Source: Lytechinus pictus | Taxonomy: Eukaryota; Echinodermata; Echinoidea; Temnopleuroida; Toxopneustidae | Direction of reading: 5' to 3' | Assembly: GCF_037042905.1 (NCBI RefSeq) | Contig: NC_087245.1 | Coordinates: 25,234,501 to 25,298,500 of the forward strand | Length of the DNA: 64,000 bases | In this document: positions 49,953 to 62,100 of the stretch, in pieces | Layout: each line of letters starts with the position of its first letter | Numbering within the stretch: the stretch's first letter is position 1 | Notes under the pieces: generated by a model | The model's database searches: none | Told to the model about the DNA's origin: nothing | The model's input: only the letters and a program-made list of their open reading frames with translations | Position numbers and translations under genes: made by a program

Positions 49953-52612
49953 GTATGGAAACCTTCAGAAATTCATTCCAGATTTCTATTTGCATTAAAA
50001 GCTACTTTTGAGTGGTAACTGTCATTTTGCCAATTTGAATGAGATCTTACAATGGTAAATTATCATGGTTTTCTTGATATTTATTGGCTGCTTAGATGTG
50101 TAACTATGGTGCATTTAGTATAGGATTATTACGCAATGGTACCAATCACATTCAAGCTACTGTATATGGAGAAGAAATTTGTTTTGAGGCATGTCCTTAG
50201 TTCAGGCCTTTGAAATACATTTAGCGTCGGGCTTTACTTCAGGTATTCTCTTCATGAAATATTTATCTCTACATTATATTCAAGTCGTTATGTTGATTCC
50301 AATGGAGGTTTGGATTCCTTATAAAGGAAGTTTTTTGTTGTGTAAACTAAAATGGAAGAATAAAGTCAAGTAACAATTTTCTTGAAATATCAATATTTAT
50401 TGCATTTATTCTTTGATAAGCTATCTGTAGTTTTGAAAGGAAAAGAAAATTATTAGGGTAATTGTTTTATAAAATTATCAGTATAATTACCTGAAGAATG
50501 AAAGGTAGCAAGTGATCAAAGTTTTAAAAGTATTAGTTCCAGTTTTGGGGATAGATTTTGTAATTTCACTGCTTATTAAGTTCCATGCAACTCATATTGC
50601 ACTGCATTGGTATTTGTTTGAGGAAATTGAATTAAGCAAAGTTGTAGAAATTGCTGGTCTGTGAATAATCGATGTGCTTATGAAAAGCTAGTCAAGCCTT
50701 GCCCGATGACCTTTCCATCAGAAATGTTTAGGAGTTCATCAACATACGTAAGTGTGTAGGACATCATCCTTTAAAGATTCTTGTTTAAATACATGTAGAA
50801 GGTAGTTCAATTAACATTCACCTTTATCATTGTATTTCTTGATACAGTTTCTAGTTTATGGTAGAAAATATAAGAAGTAATTTGTGCTCATCAAATTTGC
50901 ACCCTGAATGTGCAAACATATCTTATTGTCAAGATTCTCCAAATGTAAGACACAATTAAAATGTTTGAAACTATACTGAATTCTGATTTCAAATTATGTA
51001 TGTTCTATATAAAACCAATATTTATCTAACAATATTGATTTTTGTCCCTTCAAAATACTATTGACTCAGGTCAGTCAGTTTATTGACATTAACTCATCTG
51101 ACCTCAACAAAAAAAATCAATACATTTAGTAAGCTCATGCTAAGATAGTATAAACAGGAATCTGTTTGATATGTGTTACCCAAAGGTCAAAATAAGAAGT
51201 CTCCTAATGCTATGGATAGGATTTTTCAGTATTTCTATTTTGGTCATAAGCTACATGTTTATGTGGTTGCCTTGCTAAACTGACTTTCCACAAAGTCTGC
51301 TTTTGCCAAATTTTGGTTTCTATACATTGGTTTAATGAAGGTCCAGTGGTAAAGTCTCTGAACTGTGGCCATAAGGTGTAGTGTTCAGAACCCTGTTACA
51401 GCTCATATGTGTTTTGGCTAAACACTAATGCAAAATCTACCAATCTTCACCAAGGGGAATTAGATGGGATGCTTTTGTGAATTATCATTTTCAGTGGAAC
51501 GTGTGCCGCTAACAGTTTTCACAGATCTATCCAAAGTAAAGATTTCCAGGGAATATTTAACATTTTTTAAAGTTAGAAATAACTCTTTGAATGATTGGTA
51601 TCTATACATGTACCAAGCAAAATATGACAATATAATGCCAAAGTCAATTGAATAGATATTGATAAACATTATTAAAATTGATAAGTATATTTTTTCAAAT
51701 CACATAGTTTGTAAAATTTAAATGAATGTTTTGTAATAGAGTAATATTTCGGTAAGCCTTCTGTAAAGAATTTGAATTCACATTTTAGCACTTGATATTT
51801 CAATTGTCCATGAGGACTGAAGTAATGCACAACCTCAGAACAGCTTTATGAAATATCCCCAAACACTTTTTGTTGCTGGGCAACCTTGTATCTCTAATTA
51901 AAATAAAAATCGGGGTAGCTCAGGAAAAAGCTGTATTGGCAACCTCATATTGTCTGAAACATCAGTCTCCAAATTCCTGAAGAGAACACTTTGTAGGCAA
52001 AGAAGGTTGCTACTAATATTTCTCTAAAAACCTAACTTTTTCTGAGCTGTCCTAGGGTTTTTAGACTTTGCGATTAGATTTTTACACCCTTGTGCAGTTA
52101 CATGTGCTGTTTAATGTTTGTAAGTGTTGGATTCTGAAGATATAGATAGAAATTGTAGAACTTCTTTGAGCATTTGAATTCACAAGTTAATTTGGAAGAG
52201 GATATGGCATGTCTCCAAGCTAACCGTAAGAGAATTGTGTGATGCCTTAAAACATCTTGTCTGGTTTCACTCCTCAAAATTTCTTTGGACCATTTCCTCA
52301 TCCAATTATCATGGAGACTCTGATTGAATGTGGAAGTGCTTCAGTACATGCATTTTAAGAGGATTACATAAAATGCCACCCATATTAGTTTTTTATTGAA
52401 TAATGACAGTGGGTTATTTATTGTTATACTTTTCTGTAGTTGAAGTTGAGTTCATTTTTCTTTCTTCTTTGCCATTTCTTTTTGGGGAGGGGGGGGGGAG
52501 GAGTTGTGTGGTTTTCAGTGAAAATATCTTATTTTCAATTACAGAATAAGAAATTTGGATCATGATGAAATAACTTTTGAAATGAGCCTTTTCTCCCTTT
52601 CTTCAAACTCAG
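49953..52612 (+). other. SVIL: intron 6
   Basis: AT-rich, with a poly-G run at about 52485-52500. No repeat family or coding stretch was recognised. Confidence 0.6.
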
Positions 52613-52747
52613 GCTCTAGAGATCGTCGCCATGACGACTTCAGTGACTCTGACTCTGTAACAAGCTCAGCCTCTGTCGATAGACCAAGCAGACGTCATAT
52701 CAAATCAGAAAGAACAGACATCAGAGAAAGCAGAAGACAAGATAGTC
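52613..52747 (+). CDS. SVIL: supervillin-like exon 7 (135-nt symmetric cassette)
   Basis: The acceptor is cttcaaactcag before 52613 and the donor is AGTC|GTAAGT after 52747; phase 1 in and 1 out (45 residues, skippable in frame). The product is SRDRRHDDFSDSDSVTSSA followed by SVDRPSRRH and an Arg/Glu/Asp-rich end. It is strongly charged and disordered, rich in Ser-Asp pairs typical of CK2 sites. No fold or partner can be named. The assignment is by phase, strand and composition continuity. Confidence 0.75.
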
Positions 52748-53760
52748 GTAAGTATTGATAATAAGATAGATAATTAATAAATAATAATCATTTCAACCTT
52801 TTTAAAGATTTCAATGATTTAAAGACTATTACAGGGGTGTGAGAGTTCAGATTTTTAGCCGATTTACATTTTCAATTTCAGCTTAGTTTTGGATTTCCTC
52901 TATACAAAAAGTATCGGAGCTCATTCTATTTCAGACTTTTTCAACACTCTTCAGCTTTTTCAAATCTTTTTATTTGTAACCACTCACACCCCTGCTATTA
53001 ATGGAGAATGCTAAGTACTCCCTATTAGAAATAACAATTAATCAAAGTTTAAATTTTAACAGTTGTAAAGGCTGTACAGAATTTCTTCTGACATATTTTT
53101 TGCAAGTTTTCATTTTAATTCCTGTAAAAATTCCATGAATGTCTAAAGGAAAATTTATTATAACTTGCAGCGTCAAGTACATCATTGCGATGCCTTCATG
53201 GGGCATAATGTTCCCTAAGATATCATTGTAATATGTCATGAATAACTCTTGAGTTATTAGACATTACTCCTGGGTATTCTTTTTTATTTGGGACAATTAT
53301 AATTTGTACTTGTAGTTGCCTTTTTTTCTACAAAAGTTGTTTTCAAGTTTTATTTCTGTTAGTGTATTGTATTTTGTTGTAATTTAGTTGTGTAAATATT
53401 AGGGTTAAGGATAAGAAGTTAAATAGTCTTCTATTTTAAGGTTGCATGGTAGATATCAATTTTGATGAAGGATGTTGTGCAATTTTACCACACAATGTGT
53501 TGGAATTAATCAAGATAGAGGCATCTGGAAAATATTTGACAGGGATAGAGGATGATCGCAGCGTGAGGTCATCGTCCTTTTAAATATTGACTTTAAATTA
53601 GATCCAGGGCGGATCATCTTCTTCACACATGCACCATATCAAGGAAAGAGGTGTGCACATTCAATTTTGCTGCAGTTATGACACACAAATTGCCTGGTCG
53701 TAAAAAATTGATTTAAGATTGAATGATTTTCATCCCATAAATGCATGCACCCGCACCCAG
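52748..53760 (+). other. SVIL: intron 7
   Basis: It holds MITE D copy 2 (52832-52994). Nothing else was seen. Confidence 0.6.
52832..52994 (+). mobile_element. short MITE 'D' (copy 2)
   Basis: It begins CAGGGGTGTGAGAG and ends CACTCACACCCCTG, a good inverted pair. It shares its interior (tacaaaaagtatcggagctc, ctatttcagactttttc) with the copy at 25399-25572. Confidence 0.8.
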
Positions 53761-53985
53761 TCCCAGTATCGGAGCAAGAAGCCAGGGAGAGTATTAGACT
53801 CATGATACAGAACATTAACAACTTATTGGCAGAGGCAAGCAAAGACGACCCTGTAGTCAACGATAAGATCGATACGATCAAACTTAAGAAGGAGGAGGAG
53901 AAAAATCCAGATGATAGCGATAACGACGTTGATGATAACGTCTTTGATATGGAAGACCCAATTGAATCAAATGTTTCTAGAATGG
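53761..53985 (+). CDS. SVIL: supervillin-like exon 8 (acidic, 225-nt symmetric cassette)
   Basis: The acceptor is ccgcacccag before 53761 and the donor is ATGG|GTGAGA after 53985; phase 1 in and 1 out, 75 residues. A second AG six bases downstream (tcccag) is also usable and would drop two residues. The peptide begins PVSEQEARESIRLMIQNIN, a helix-prone amphipathic stretch, then turns acidic (KKEEEKNPDDSDNDVDDNV). Such a helix followed by an acidic tail could be a protein-binding element, but this is not established. Confidence 0.75.
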
Positions 53986-55782
53986 GTGAGAAAAAGTTTT
54001 CGATGACAGTTTTGGTGAAGGATCTGGATGGGATACGCAAGTATCGGTGATGGTATTCTAGAAAAAAATTTTTATCCTTCTATCAAATCCGGTAACTTTC
54101 AACTAAAATAAAATCCATATCTATTTCTTGAGCTCTTGGATGATATATTGCACACTAACCTTGCTTGATTTATTATGATTGGGTCTAATTCTACAAAAAA
54201 TTGATTACTGCCAGACTTAAATTCTGGTCTCTACTTCATTCTATGATACTATCTGTAATCTTTCACATATGTTTTTTCTCTCCACATATCATTTCTCTTA
54301 ATCTGTCTAACACTATAATCAATGAAAGTGCTCTCATTATATCGACTAAATATAAATAGCCTTGATATTTATTTTGTTTGTAAATCTGTGCATAATTTAA
54401 AAACAGCCAAATGAAATGGCCCCTAGTCAGAGTACACTTGCATTTTCTTCCATGCAGAAGAAGTGGCTGTGAAGACGGTGGTCGTTTCTTTCTATTTTTA
54501 GTTTCGCCAATATCCCTTTATTTAATTTAAGAGTTGGTAACCCAGTTTCAGGTGAAGGTTGTAATTCAAATGAGTAGGAGATTGGTATCAGGTAAACAGA
54601 CAACAAATTGAAGGACTTGAAGAGGACCAATTCAGTAATTCAACCAGGATGCCCTAAATTTTTAAATACTTATTCTACTGTATATTTACAGGTGTAAGAC
54701 AATCATATTCAGATCATATACACCTGCAGCATCACAAAATACTTAAATGCCATGTAGGGCAAAGCATTTTTATGGGTATTTTATGCCACATTGTGATTTG
54801 AATATTGCTGCAGGAAATAACATATGGGTGGTAATGATCACTTGATAATCATAGTGCATACTGTAGTAAAGTGGCAAATAAGATTTGCAAGATTAGAATT
54901 TGATGGTAAATATATTTGATTTACAATGATAAATAAATGTGAACCTGTGTTATTGCTTAGTTTCGAAACTTAGCAAGGTATCAAGTATAAAAGAGTCAAA
55001 ATTGTGCACCCCCAGACTGTTGTTTTCCTCAAATGAATTATATTAACTAAATACATTAAAATGTTGTTTACTTAAATATTTACAGTAATCAACAAATGAA
55101 AATAATGTCATATTACATTTTTGTTTACAATAAGTTTACTTAATAAATAAACTTAATAAAGTAAAAAAAAAAGATACTACATTAGTTTGATTTGGTGACT
55201 CAGACTCGGGCATGGACCATAGTGACTTGACCACAAGACTGATTATCAAGTATAGTTCCCGTCTCGAAGCCAGCTAGGAGATGGGATCAGCATTGCTCTT
55301 CTATGGAAAATCTATCAAATCTGTGATTTCACATCTTCAGTATGCAACATTCCCGCCCTACACTGGTGTATACAATAGTTGCGTAATGCAAAGAGTTTCT
55401 AATTCATGTGCCTGTACGCTCACACATATTGCACCTTTGCTAGAAGCACAATATCACCTAATGCACCGCAGAGCCAATTAACCCAGATATGCCAAGGCCG
55501 AGCATCGCTGCACAGATTCATTTTCCAGAACTCTTGTGGTAGTGGCATAGGGCCATGTTACACTAAATCATCAGAAGTCTAAGTTCATGGATATCCCATA
55601 ACTTGTCCATGAAGCTACAATGATATGACAGTGTTGTGTGAAACTGACCCGGGTTCATTAGAAGGTTATTAAGTTTGCATGTTCTCATGTTGTACAAGGA
55701 CAAGTCAATACATACCAATTACATGCTTATGTAAGGTCATTTTATCAATTTATTCCAAGTGTTCTGCTGCATATACAAAATT

Positions 55783-55845
55783 TGAATTTGAATTTGAAAT
55801 TTAATTTGAATTTTGATTTGAATTTGCATATGAATTTGAATTTAG
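55783..55845. repeat. (TTTGAA)n-like short tandem repeat
   Basis: Around ten imperfect units of ATTTGAATTTGAA are present, with length variants. Confidence 0.85.
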
Positions 55846-56392
55846 CCTTGATGGAGCTGATAAAGCCAAACTTTGAAATACCCCCTCCCTCCAGCAACCA
55901 CAAATTGTAAAAAAGAAAATGTTTTTAAAGATAAATAAGTAGAAATAGATAAGTGAACATTTGTACTTCAATGAATGATTTCAAGAGTAAGTTGGTAAAT
56001 GGCTGAATATGAGTTATGTAGTTGAGTGGGTGAGTGAATAAATAAATTAACTCCCCCCCAAAAAAATACACAAACAAATGGGTACCAATAAAAAAAAAAC
56101 AAGTGAATGTTTCAATTAAGAAATAAGTAAAACTAAATATGTAACTTACACACATATTGAGCATTGATGCTTTGTACTTTGTAAATTAGAAATATTATTC
56201 TCGTACATGAATTCTCACTTGACTAATCATAATGTTTCATATTTACCAACCACATAACAAACAAATACTAAAGTCTGATTAATAATATAATCTACAGATT
56301 CTTGAAATTTTCTTCAAGTCAGATATGTTTATGGGAGGTGGGACATGTATTCCTTCAAAATACATTTTTTTCAATTATATTAATCTATGAAG

Positions 56393-56430
56393 GGTCTATA
56401 CTAAAGTTGAAACAGACTTTAGTATAGACC
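56393..56430. repeat. perfect 15-bp inverted repeat with 8-base loop
   Basis: GGTCTATACTAAAGT, loop TGAAACAG, ACTTTAGTATAGACC. The stem is perfect but too short for a standard microRNA precursor. Confidence 0.85.
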
Positions 56431-56857
56431 TTGAGGTAGGTTGACCAAAAGTTTTACTGGTATATGCTTAATATTTTATATATGTGCCTACTACAGCCGC
56501 ATTTCCATTATAAAGTAAGGAGATGAAAATATTTTACATTGAACTAAATGTAGAAGGTACATCGCCTAAGGTATGAGCCCTGTCCTAAAGGATGAATCCT
56601 TCACAGCTTCTTTTGCTGCTATTCATCTCCTTTTGGCAGAGATTTAACAATAAAGTGGGAAAGCCACTGAGCAGCTTTACTAAGAGATGTGGCAAGGACT
56701 TTTGGTAAAGTTCCTAACTAACCTTTTTTTGTGAAAGAATATAAATTTATTTACTTTTGAGACTTATATCTGCCTTCCTCTATCCACTGAAGTTCCTTCA
56801 GGATCTGCTTGTGGAAAATTATTATGAAACATATTTTCTGTCTCCATCATTTCGCAG

Positions 56858-57000
56858 ATTCAAAATCACCTGATGCTGGTGTCCACAAGCAACCCGACGG
56901 CTCTGGTACCAACAATAACAACAAGCCAAGCAGAGACAAGAGGAAGAGACATAACCAGGCAGTCACTATGGAGGATATCCAGAAAGCCAGCAAACTTAAG
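56858..57000 (+). CDS. SVIL: supervillin-like exon 9
   Basis: The acceptor is catcatttcgcag before 56858 and the donor is CTTAAG|GTATCT after 57000; phase 1 in, 0 out. With G from exon 8 it reads DSKSPDAGVHKQPDGSG, then an Asn-rich NNNNKPSRDKRKRH patch and VTMEDIQKASKLK. The KRKRH cluster could act as a nuclear localisation or lipid-binding patch; vertebrate supervillin is known to have nuclear targeting signals in this half, but equivalence here is inference. The next exon starts exactly in phase 0. Confidence 0.8.
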
Positions 57001-57712
57001 GTATCTTATTCAGCAAGATTTTTTTTAAATTTTAAATGATGTTTAAGGGACCATGTCAAAAGTCAGATCCACATCTTTTGCTCAAGAATCCTAGAAGCGG
57101 CCTTTCATTTCCTAATTCTCAGACACATAACAATGGGGAATGCAGGTAAACTGCTATGAGTTGACGTATAGTGCCTTCTTAATCAATTCTTGGTGAAGAT
57201 GTGGCACAGACTTCTAACAAGTTACCTAATTTTGCAAGAGTTGTGTTTACTAAAATATCTTCAATTTTTTGGTATTGAATTATATTCTTGTTCATGGTTA
57301 GGATTGGTCAGGGGGTGTAGTTGAAAATTCAACAGGGTATTCGCTGTGGAGTTCATTTTCCCCTTTCCTTTTCTGTGGGGGGGGGGGGGGGTGAGGTTGG
57401 CAAAGTTGTAAGGTTTTTTAATGAAAGATTAGAATATAGTGAATCTCCATCATTGATTGATAGATAGGATGCATTTAAAAAAACGTGTAGTAGTACATTA
57501 GTGGTTGTTAGAAAAAAATAATATATTTGTCATTGTGGCTCAGTTTTATATTCCACAACAAATCCTCTTGCAATTTCTAGCTCATATTAACTAGCATTTT
57601 CAAAATAAACGTTAACATCATGGGTGGAAATAACAGTTGGTAAAACTGTTTTGGTAAATGAATACAAAAGAAATGAAACCATTTTTAACTCATTCCATCT
57701 TTTGTTTTACAG
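57001..57712 (+). other. SVIL: intron 9
   Basis: 712 bases with a poly-G run at 57378-57391; nothing else was recognised. Confidence 0.65.
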
Positions 57713-59273
57713 GGATCATCAGATCCAGCTCCATCACACACTAGCCAGAAGTCCAAAGATCTCCCACCTTCACCAAAAATAATTGAACCTCCAGTCCAAT
57801 CTGCAAAGACATCATCTCAAGAGATGTCCCCAAGGAACCTGAAAGCAGGTGGCTTCAAGATTGAAACTGTGACAAAGACAGAACTGAAAAAGGATTCCAG
57901 CATGCCCAAACCTGGAGACCAGACAGTCTTGAAAAGAGCCACATCACCAACCCATGATGTATCCAAGAGAGCCAGCTGGGGATCAAATAAAGGAGAACCA
58001 TTGAAAGATGGCTTGAAACCTGCAGGTGGACAGCAGACTGGGGTAGATAGACCTTCAAGTCCTTTGAGCAAAGTGACACTTAGGAAACCAGAGATTCCCA
58101 AAGTGTTGCAGGATTCAACCAGGCAGAGAAAGAACTCTGATAGTAGCATTTCCACAAGTGAGTCATTATCTGTCTCACCTACAAGAAAAGTGAGAGGTGG
58201 CAGCTTCTCAAACAAATCAGATAGTGAAAAGACTGGAAGTCTTCAGAGGCCAAAGTCAATGCCAGTGAAGGATTCAGCAACATCTAGCCAATCCAAAGAT
58301 CAAAAGACTCCTAGTTCAAAGACCGGTGGTCATGCCAGGGTGTCATCTTCTCCAGAAAAGAAGCGTTTATCAAAGACAATGTCATCTCCAGAAAGAAAAC
58401 CACCAAAGAAAACAGACACAAAGGCATCTGCAGAAAGAAAGCTGTCCTCAGCTTCATCAACTTCATCCTCTACCAAAAGTTCTCAGGTTGATAAGAGGAC
58501 TTCGTATCCACCTGCAAAGACAACATCCCCAGATAGGAAACCTCTTTCTAGAAGACAGTCTTCACCGGAGAAAAAGCTAACAACTAGGCCTGCCTCACCA
58601 GAGAAAAAGCTAAGAACTAGGCCTGCCTCACCGGAAAAGAAACTGACAACCAGACAACCTTCTCCAGAGAAAAAAGTCTCAAAGACAACAGGAGAGAAGA
58701 AGCTCACCAGACAAGCCTCTAGTGAAAAGAAACCCTCAAGAACAACATCCCCTGAAAAGAAAGTCTCAGGGAAATCCTCCACAGAAATAAAGTCATCAAG
58801 GACAGTTTCCCCTGATAAGAGGGTATCAAAGACATCACCAACAGAAAAGAAAAATGAAAGAGCAACATCTCCTGAAAAGAGGCCTTCCACAAAACGCACA
58901 AGCTCCCCTGTGAAAAAGCCATCCGTGAAGAAGGATTCAGAGTCAAAGACCAATAAGAAATCACCAGAGTCTACCAAGGCAACCAAAGATGCTGACAACA
59001 AGAAGATGGAAAGCAAGACAAATGGTGTTGATGTTAGCAAGAAGGAACCAGCCAAATCAGATTTGATAGTCCAGAAACCCCAAGTTAAGGAGGAAATCAT
59101 CGCTAAGAAGGAAGAAAACAAAGAAGAAGCCGTTCCCGCTGCCCCAGAACCAAAGATGCCTCAGCCAGTTGTGACCATCGTTGCACCAGCCCCTGATAGA
59201 AAACCTAGCCAAGCCAAGAGAATAAGGAGTAGAACAATTGAGGTTGACATGCTGAGGAGAAATGGAACGCCAG
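57713..59273 (+). CDS. SVIL: supervillin-like exon 10: 1561-nt exon with SPEKK repeat array
   Basis: The acceptor is ttttgttttacag before 57713 and the donor is CCAG|GTGAGT after 59273; phase 0 in, 1 out, 520 codons without a stop. The first third is Ser/Pro/Lys-rich (about 57713-58330). From about 58340 to 58930 there are some eleven SP(E/D/V)(K/R)(K/R) units, several spaced 11 residues apart (SPEKKLTTRPA, SPEKKLRTRPA, SPEKKLTTRQP). Degenerate TGEKK, SSEKK and PTEKK units lie between them. Each perfect unit is also a full S-P-x-K proline-directed (CDK-type) kinase site. The last part is Lys/Glu-rich, ending RKPSQAKRIRSRTIEVDML. The array is highly basic and resembles MAP-like or H1-like tails. 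I know of no such array in vertebrate supervillin. A long antisense open frame here is a by-product of the repeat. Confidence 0.85.
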
Positions 59274-60704
59274 GTGAGTAAAATAATGAAAACCAATAAG
59301 GTTCTTGGAAAAAAAGAAAAGGTACCTTGTCAAAAGGCATAGCTGCGTCTTACATGCCTTTCATTTCCAATTCTGACACTTAATCATAGACAAAACAACG
59401 GGCCATGTAGGAGAAGACGCATTGTGCCTTCATTGCGGAATTCCTCTGCTAAAATCCGAAGCACAGACCAATTGCCCTGAAACGTGAAATAGGACATAAT
59501 CCTTTTGATAGGCTTGTTTAGTCATTTATCTTCTGATAGTTTGGATATCAGATTTTAGGGCCCTCTTTTATAAATTGCATCAAACTTCATGCAACTTTCT
59601 CTTCTTTGGTGCCAATTTGTGTTCCAATATTGAAAATAGATAACATGTATACAACCTGTGCCTTGATATTACTGTATTTTGTTATCCAGAAATTAATCTG
59701 GAGTAGAAACAGCCTCTGGTAATAAGTGTTGGGAATATACAGGAAACTCAAAATTTTGTTTCTACCTTGCAAGTGTACATGTATATGCAGCTGCTTGCTT
59801 GTACAGTATGTTCTTATTAGAGAATGATCCAAGGGAAAAAAATCACGGATCATCATGACTTGCTAATTTCAATGACTGTGACAATACACCAATTTTGTTT
59901 TCTGTCCGTACATCAATGTCAAATTATTGTCACCAAAATTGACATTTTCATATGAGTAATGATTGCTTCCCTTTCACAATAAGCTAAAATCATTTTATAA
60001 ACTTTGAAATTTTAGGGTGTCACTTGTCCTCAAATTGCCGAATGTTAAATAGTATTTTTATCAAAATCATATTATTGTCTTCCCGGAGTACCACTTTAAT
60101 CTCATTTTGATGACTTTCAAATAATACTCTCTAAGCAGCTGGAACATGGTCTAGTCAATATGGTGATATGCAACAAAGAACTCCAACATAACTCACCGTG
60201 AAACACTTCTAGGAAAATGTTGCATGTAAAGTTTCATTTGAATACAACTCAAAATATCTAATGCCAGTCTTATTTCATGTTTTTGAATGTCTGCAATTCA
60301 AGCAATACCCCCTAGAGTAATTGGGTATTTGATAATATCTTTGCCATCAACATTCATTATCTTGACAGGCCTAATTCTTGCTGCAAGTAGGTTGACAATT
60401 TTTTCCCTAGATAGCCTGTGCTGTAAGTATTGACAAAACGAAGAAATATTCAACTGAACAATGAATCCCAAGTGCTGGCAAGAAAAAAGATGAAAATAAA
60501 GAAAAGAAACAGTGATTTCAGGCACAGTGTTGATTGCATGGTTGTCAACCAGTCTCTCAGGATTAAAGCCAAGGAGTGACCTCACAAGAAGGGCAAAATT
60601 TCTGCGTAGATTTTGCAATGCACAAACTGCTAATTCTTCCTAACTTACCTTCGGAGAAAGGTTCAATTTTTTTTTGTGTTCGATATATTTTATGTTTGCA
60701 TTAG
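59274..60704 (+). other. SVIL: intron 10
   Basis: AT-rich; no repeat family or coding stretch was recognised. Confidence 0.65.
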
Positions 60705-60871
60705 ATCCCAAGAGGGATGCCCTGTCCACCAAGGATGATGAACTGTTTGCTATGATGCAGATGAGAGCCCAACAGATCAGAGAAGAAGAGGAGAAAGAAG
60801 GAAAGGTCGATGAGAGTGGAGAAGAAGAGGATAGAAGCGTCTCTGAGGAGAAGCCTGAAGATGTTATTAAG
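60705..60871 (+). CDS. SVIL: supervillin-like exon 11
   Basis: The acceptor is atgtttgcattag before 60705 and the donor is ATTAAG|GTGATT after 60871; phase 1 in, 0 out. It reads DPKRDALSTKDDELFAMMQ, then MRAQQIREEEEKEGKVDES and an acidic tail ending EDVIK. The DDELFAMMQMRAQQIREEEE part is probably a charged helix. Directly downstream of the donor lies a tRNA-derived SINE. Joined to exon 12 the frame gives EDVIKVSLKDRMQSF, which restores an SLxDRM-type supervillin motif across the junction. Confidence 0.85.
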
Positions 60872-60877
60872 GTGATT

Positions 60878-61147
60878 ATGATTTGTATAGCGCACGTATC
60901 CACCTTGTTACATGTAGGTGCTCAAGACGCTCCTATATTACCCTGGCTACGCTGGTCTACCAGTTCCGGTGCTCACAGCTTTTTGAGGAATTACTTCCTG
61001 CCTGTCTCTATTTACCCCACCTGGGTTGAGTGCAGCACAATGTGGGTAAATTTCTTGATGAAGGAGAGCATGCTGTGGCTGGGAATTGAACCCCTTGCCC
61101 TCAGATTGAAAGACGTCGTCTTAACCACTAGAATTCAACACCCCCAC
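60878..61147 (-). mobile_element. tRNA-derived SINE, near full length
   Basis: Read on the minus strand, it starts with an A-box-like CTAGTGGTTAAGAC (about 61118-61131) and a B box GGTTCAATTCCC (61081-61092). A roughly 170-base body follows, ending GTGCGCTATACAAATC and a short ATT-like tail. The tail lies within six bases of the exon 11 donor. It shares its 3' end with the fragment at 990-1066. Confidence 0.8.
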
Positions 61148-62100
61148 AATAATGGATTTAAATGAAAAATATATTTGTATCTACAGGCTTGATGGGATTG
61201 CAGTGCCTACATGGACTGCAATGATCTGTTGTTATAGTTATGCTACGTAGGCCCAACAAAAATTGGTATTTTGGGAATATCAAAGCAGTTGGTATATTTC
61301 TTCTATGTCAGATAAACTAAAAACGTGAGAATTTTACATTATTTTTTCCAGTTGTGGTACAGTCATATTGGCAGACCAACCCCAAACCAGTCTTCAAAAA
61401 CAACTTCTGTGTCAGGTTTTTATTCCGTCTGGAATCAGAATGAATATAAACTCGACAAAGTCTTTTGAGCATGTTGAAAAACGAAAAAAATAAAGAAAAA
61501 TAAAAATATTACAGAGAACGGGTGCTAGATATTTCAAATATCTAATTTAAAAATTGTTACAAAGAATTAATCGCTGAAATAATGCATGGCCACATTATAG
61601 ATTAGGTTGTGTGATGTTACTCAGGTATAATTCACATTAATGAACATTTACCAAAACATTAAACAAGCTTTATGTAACACATATCATCTTGGACACTGCT
61701 AGTTTATCTGGAAAATTACCTTTGTACATCCTCCTGAAGTAGTTTATTTCTCCTTCTTGTATACATCTGTCAGAATTGTTTAGGCCTACATTTTTTCATC
61801 TATTTTTATCATCTATGTTGCTGCCCTTGTAATTCTCTTCAAAAATCTTCAAACCTCTGGCGAAATGCCTTTTGGAGGGAAGTGGTTTGTTGTGGTTTTT
61901 TAAATCAATCCACACCTACAAAACTGAGTCATTGCCATTGCCCTGGATGTAGAACAGAAAGTGTATTTTCAGTCTAGTGTATGTTAAAGTCATTTTTTAA
62001 ATTTGTCTGTTCTCCAAGTTCATGAACTAAGAAAACAAATAATATTTGATATTATAAATTTATGTTTTGAAGGCTAGAAGCATATTCGTTGTTTGCACTT

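Larger units (their letters stand above)
53986..56857 (+). other. SVIL: intron 8
   Basis: It contains a (TTTGAA)n-like minisatellite at about 55783-55845 and a perfect 15-bp-stem hairpin at 56393-56430. The rest is unremarkable. Confidence 0.6.

Noticed and set aside
58483..59121. 212-residue minus-strand frame opposite exon 10
   Set aside because: It is an antisense shadow of the SPEKK repeat codons. The sense frame is longer, splice-bounded and consistent with the flanking exons.
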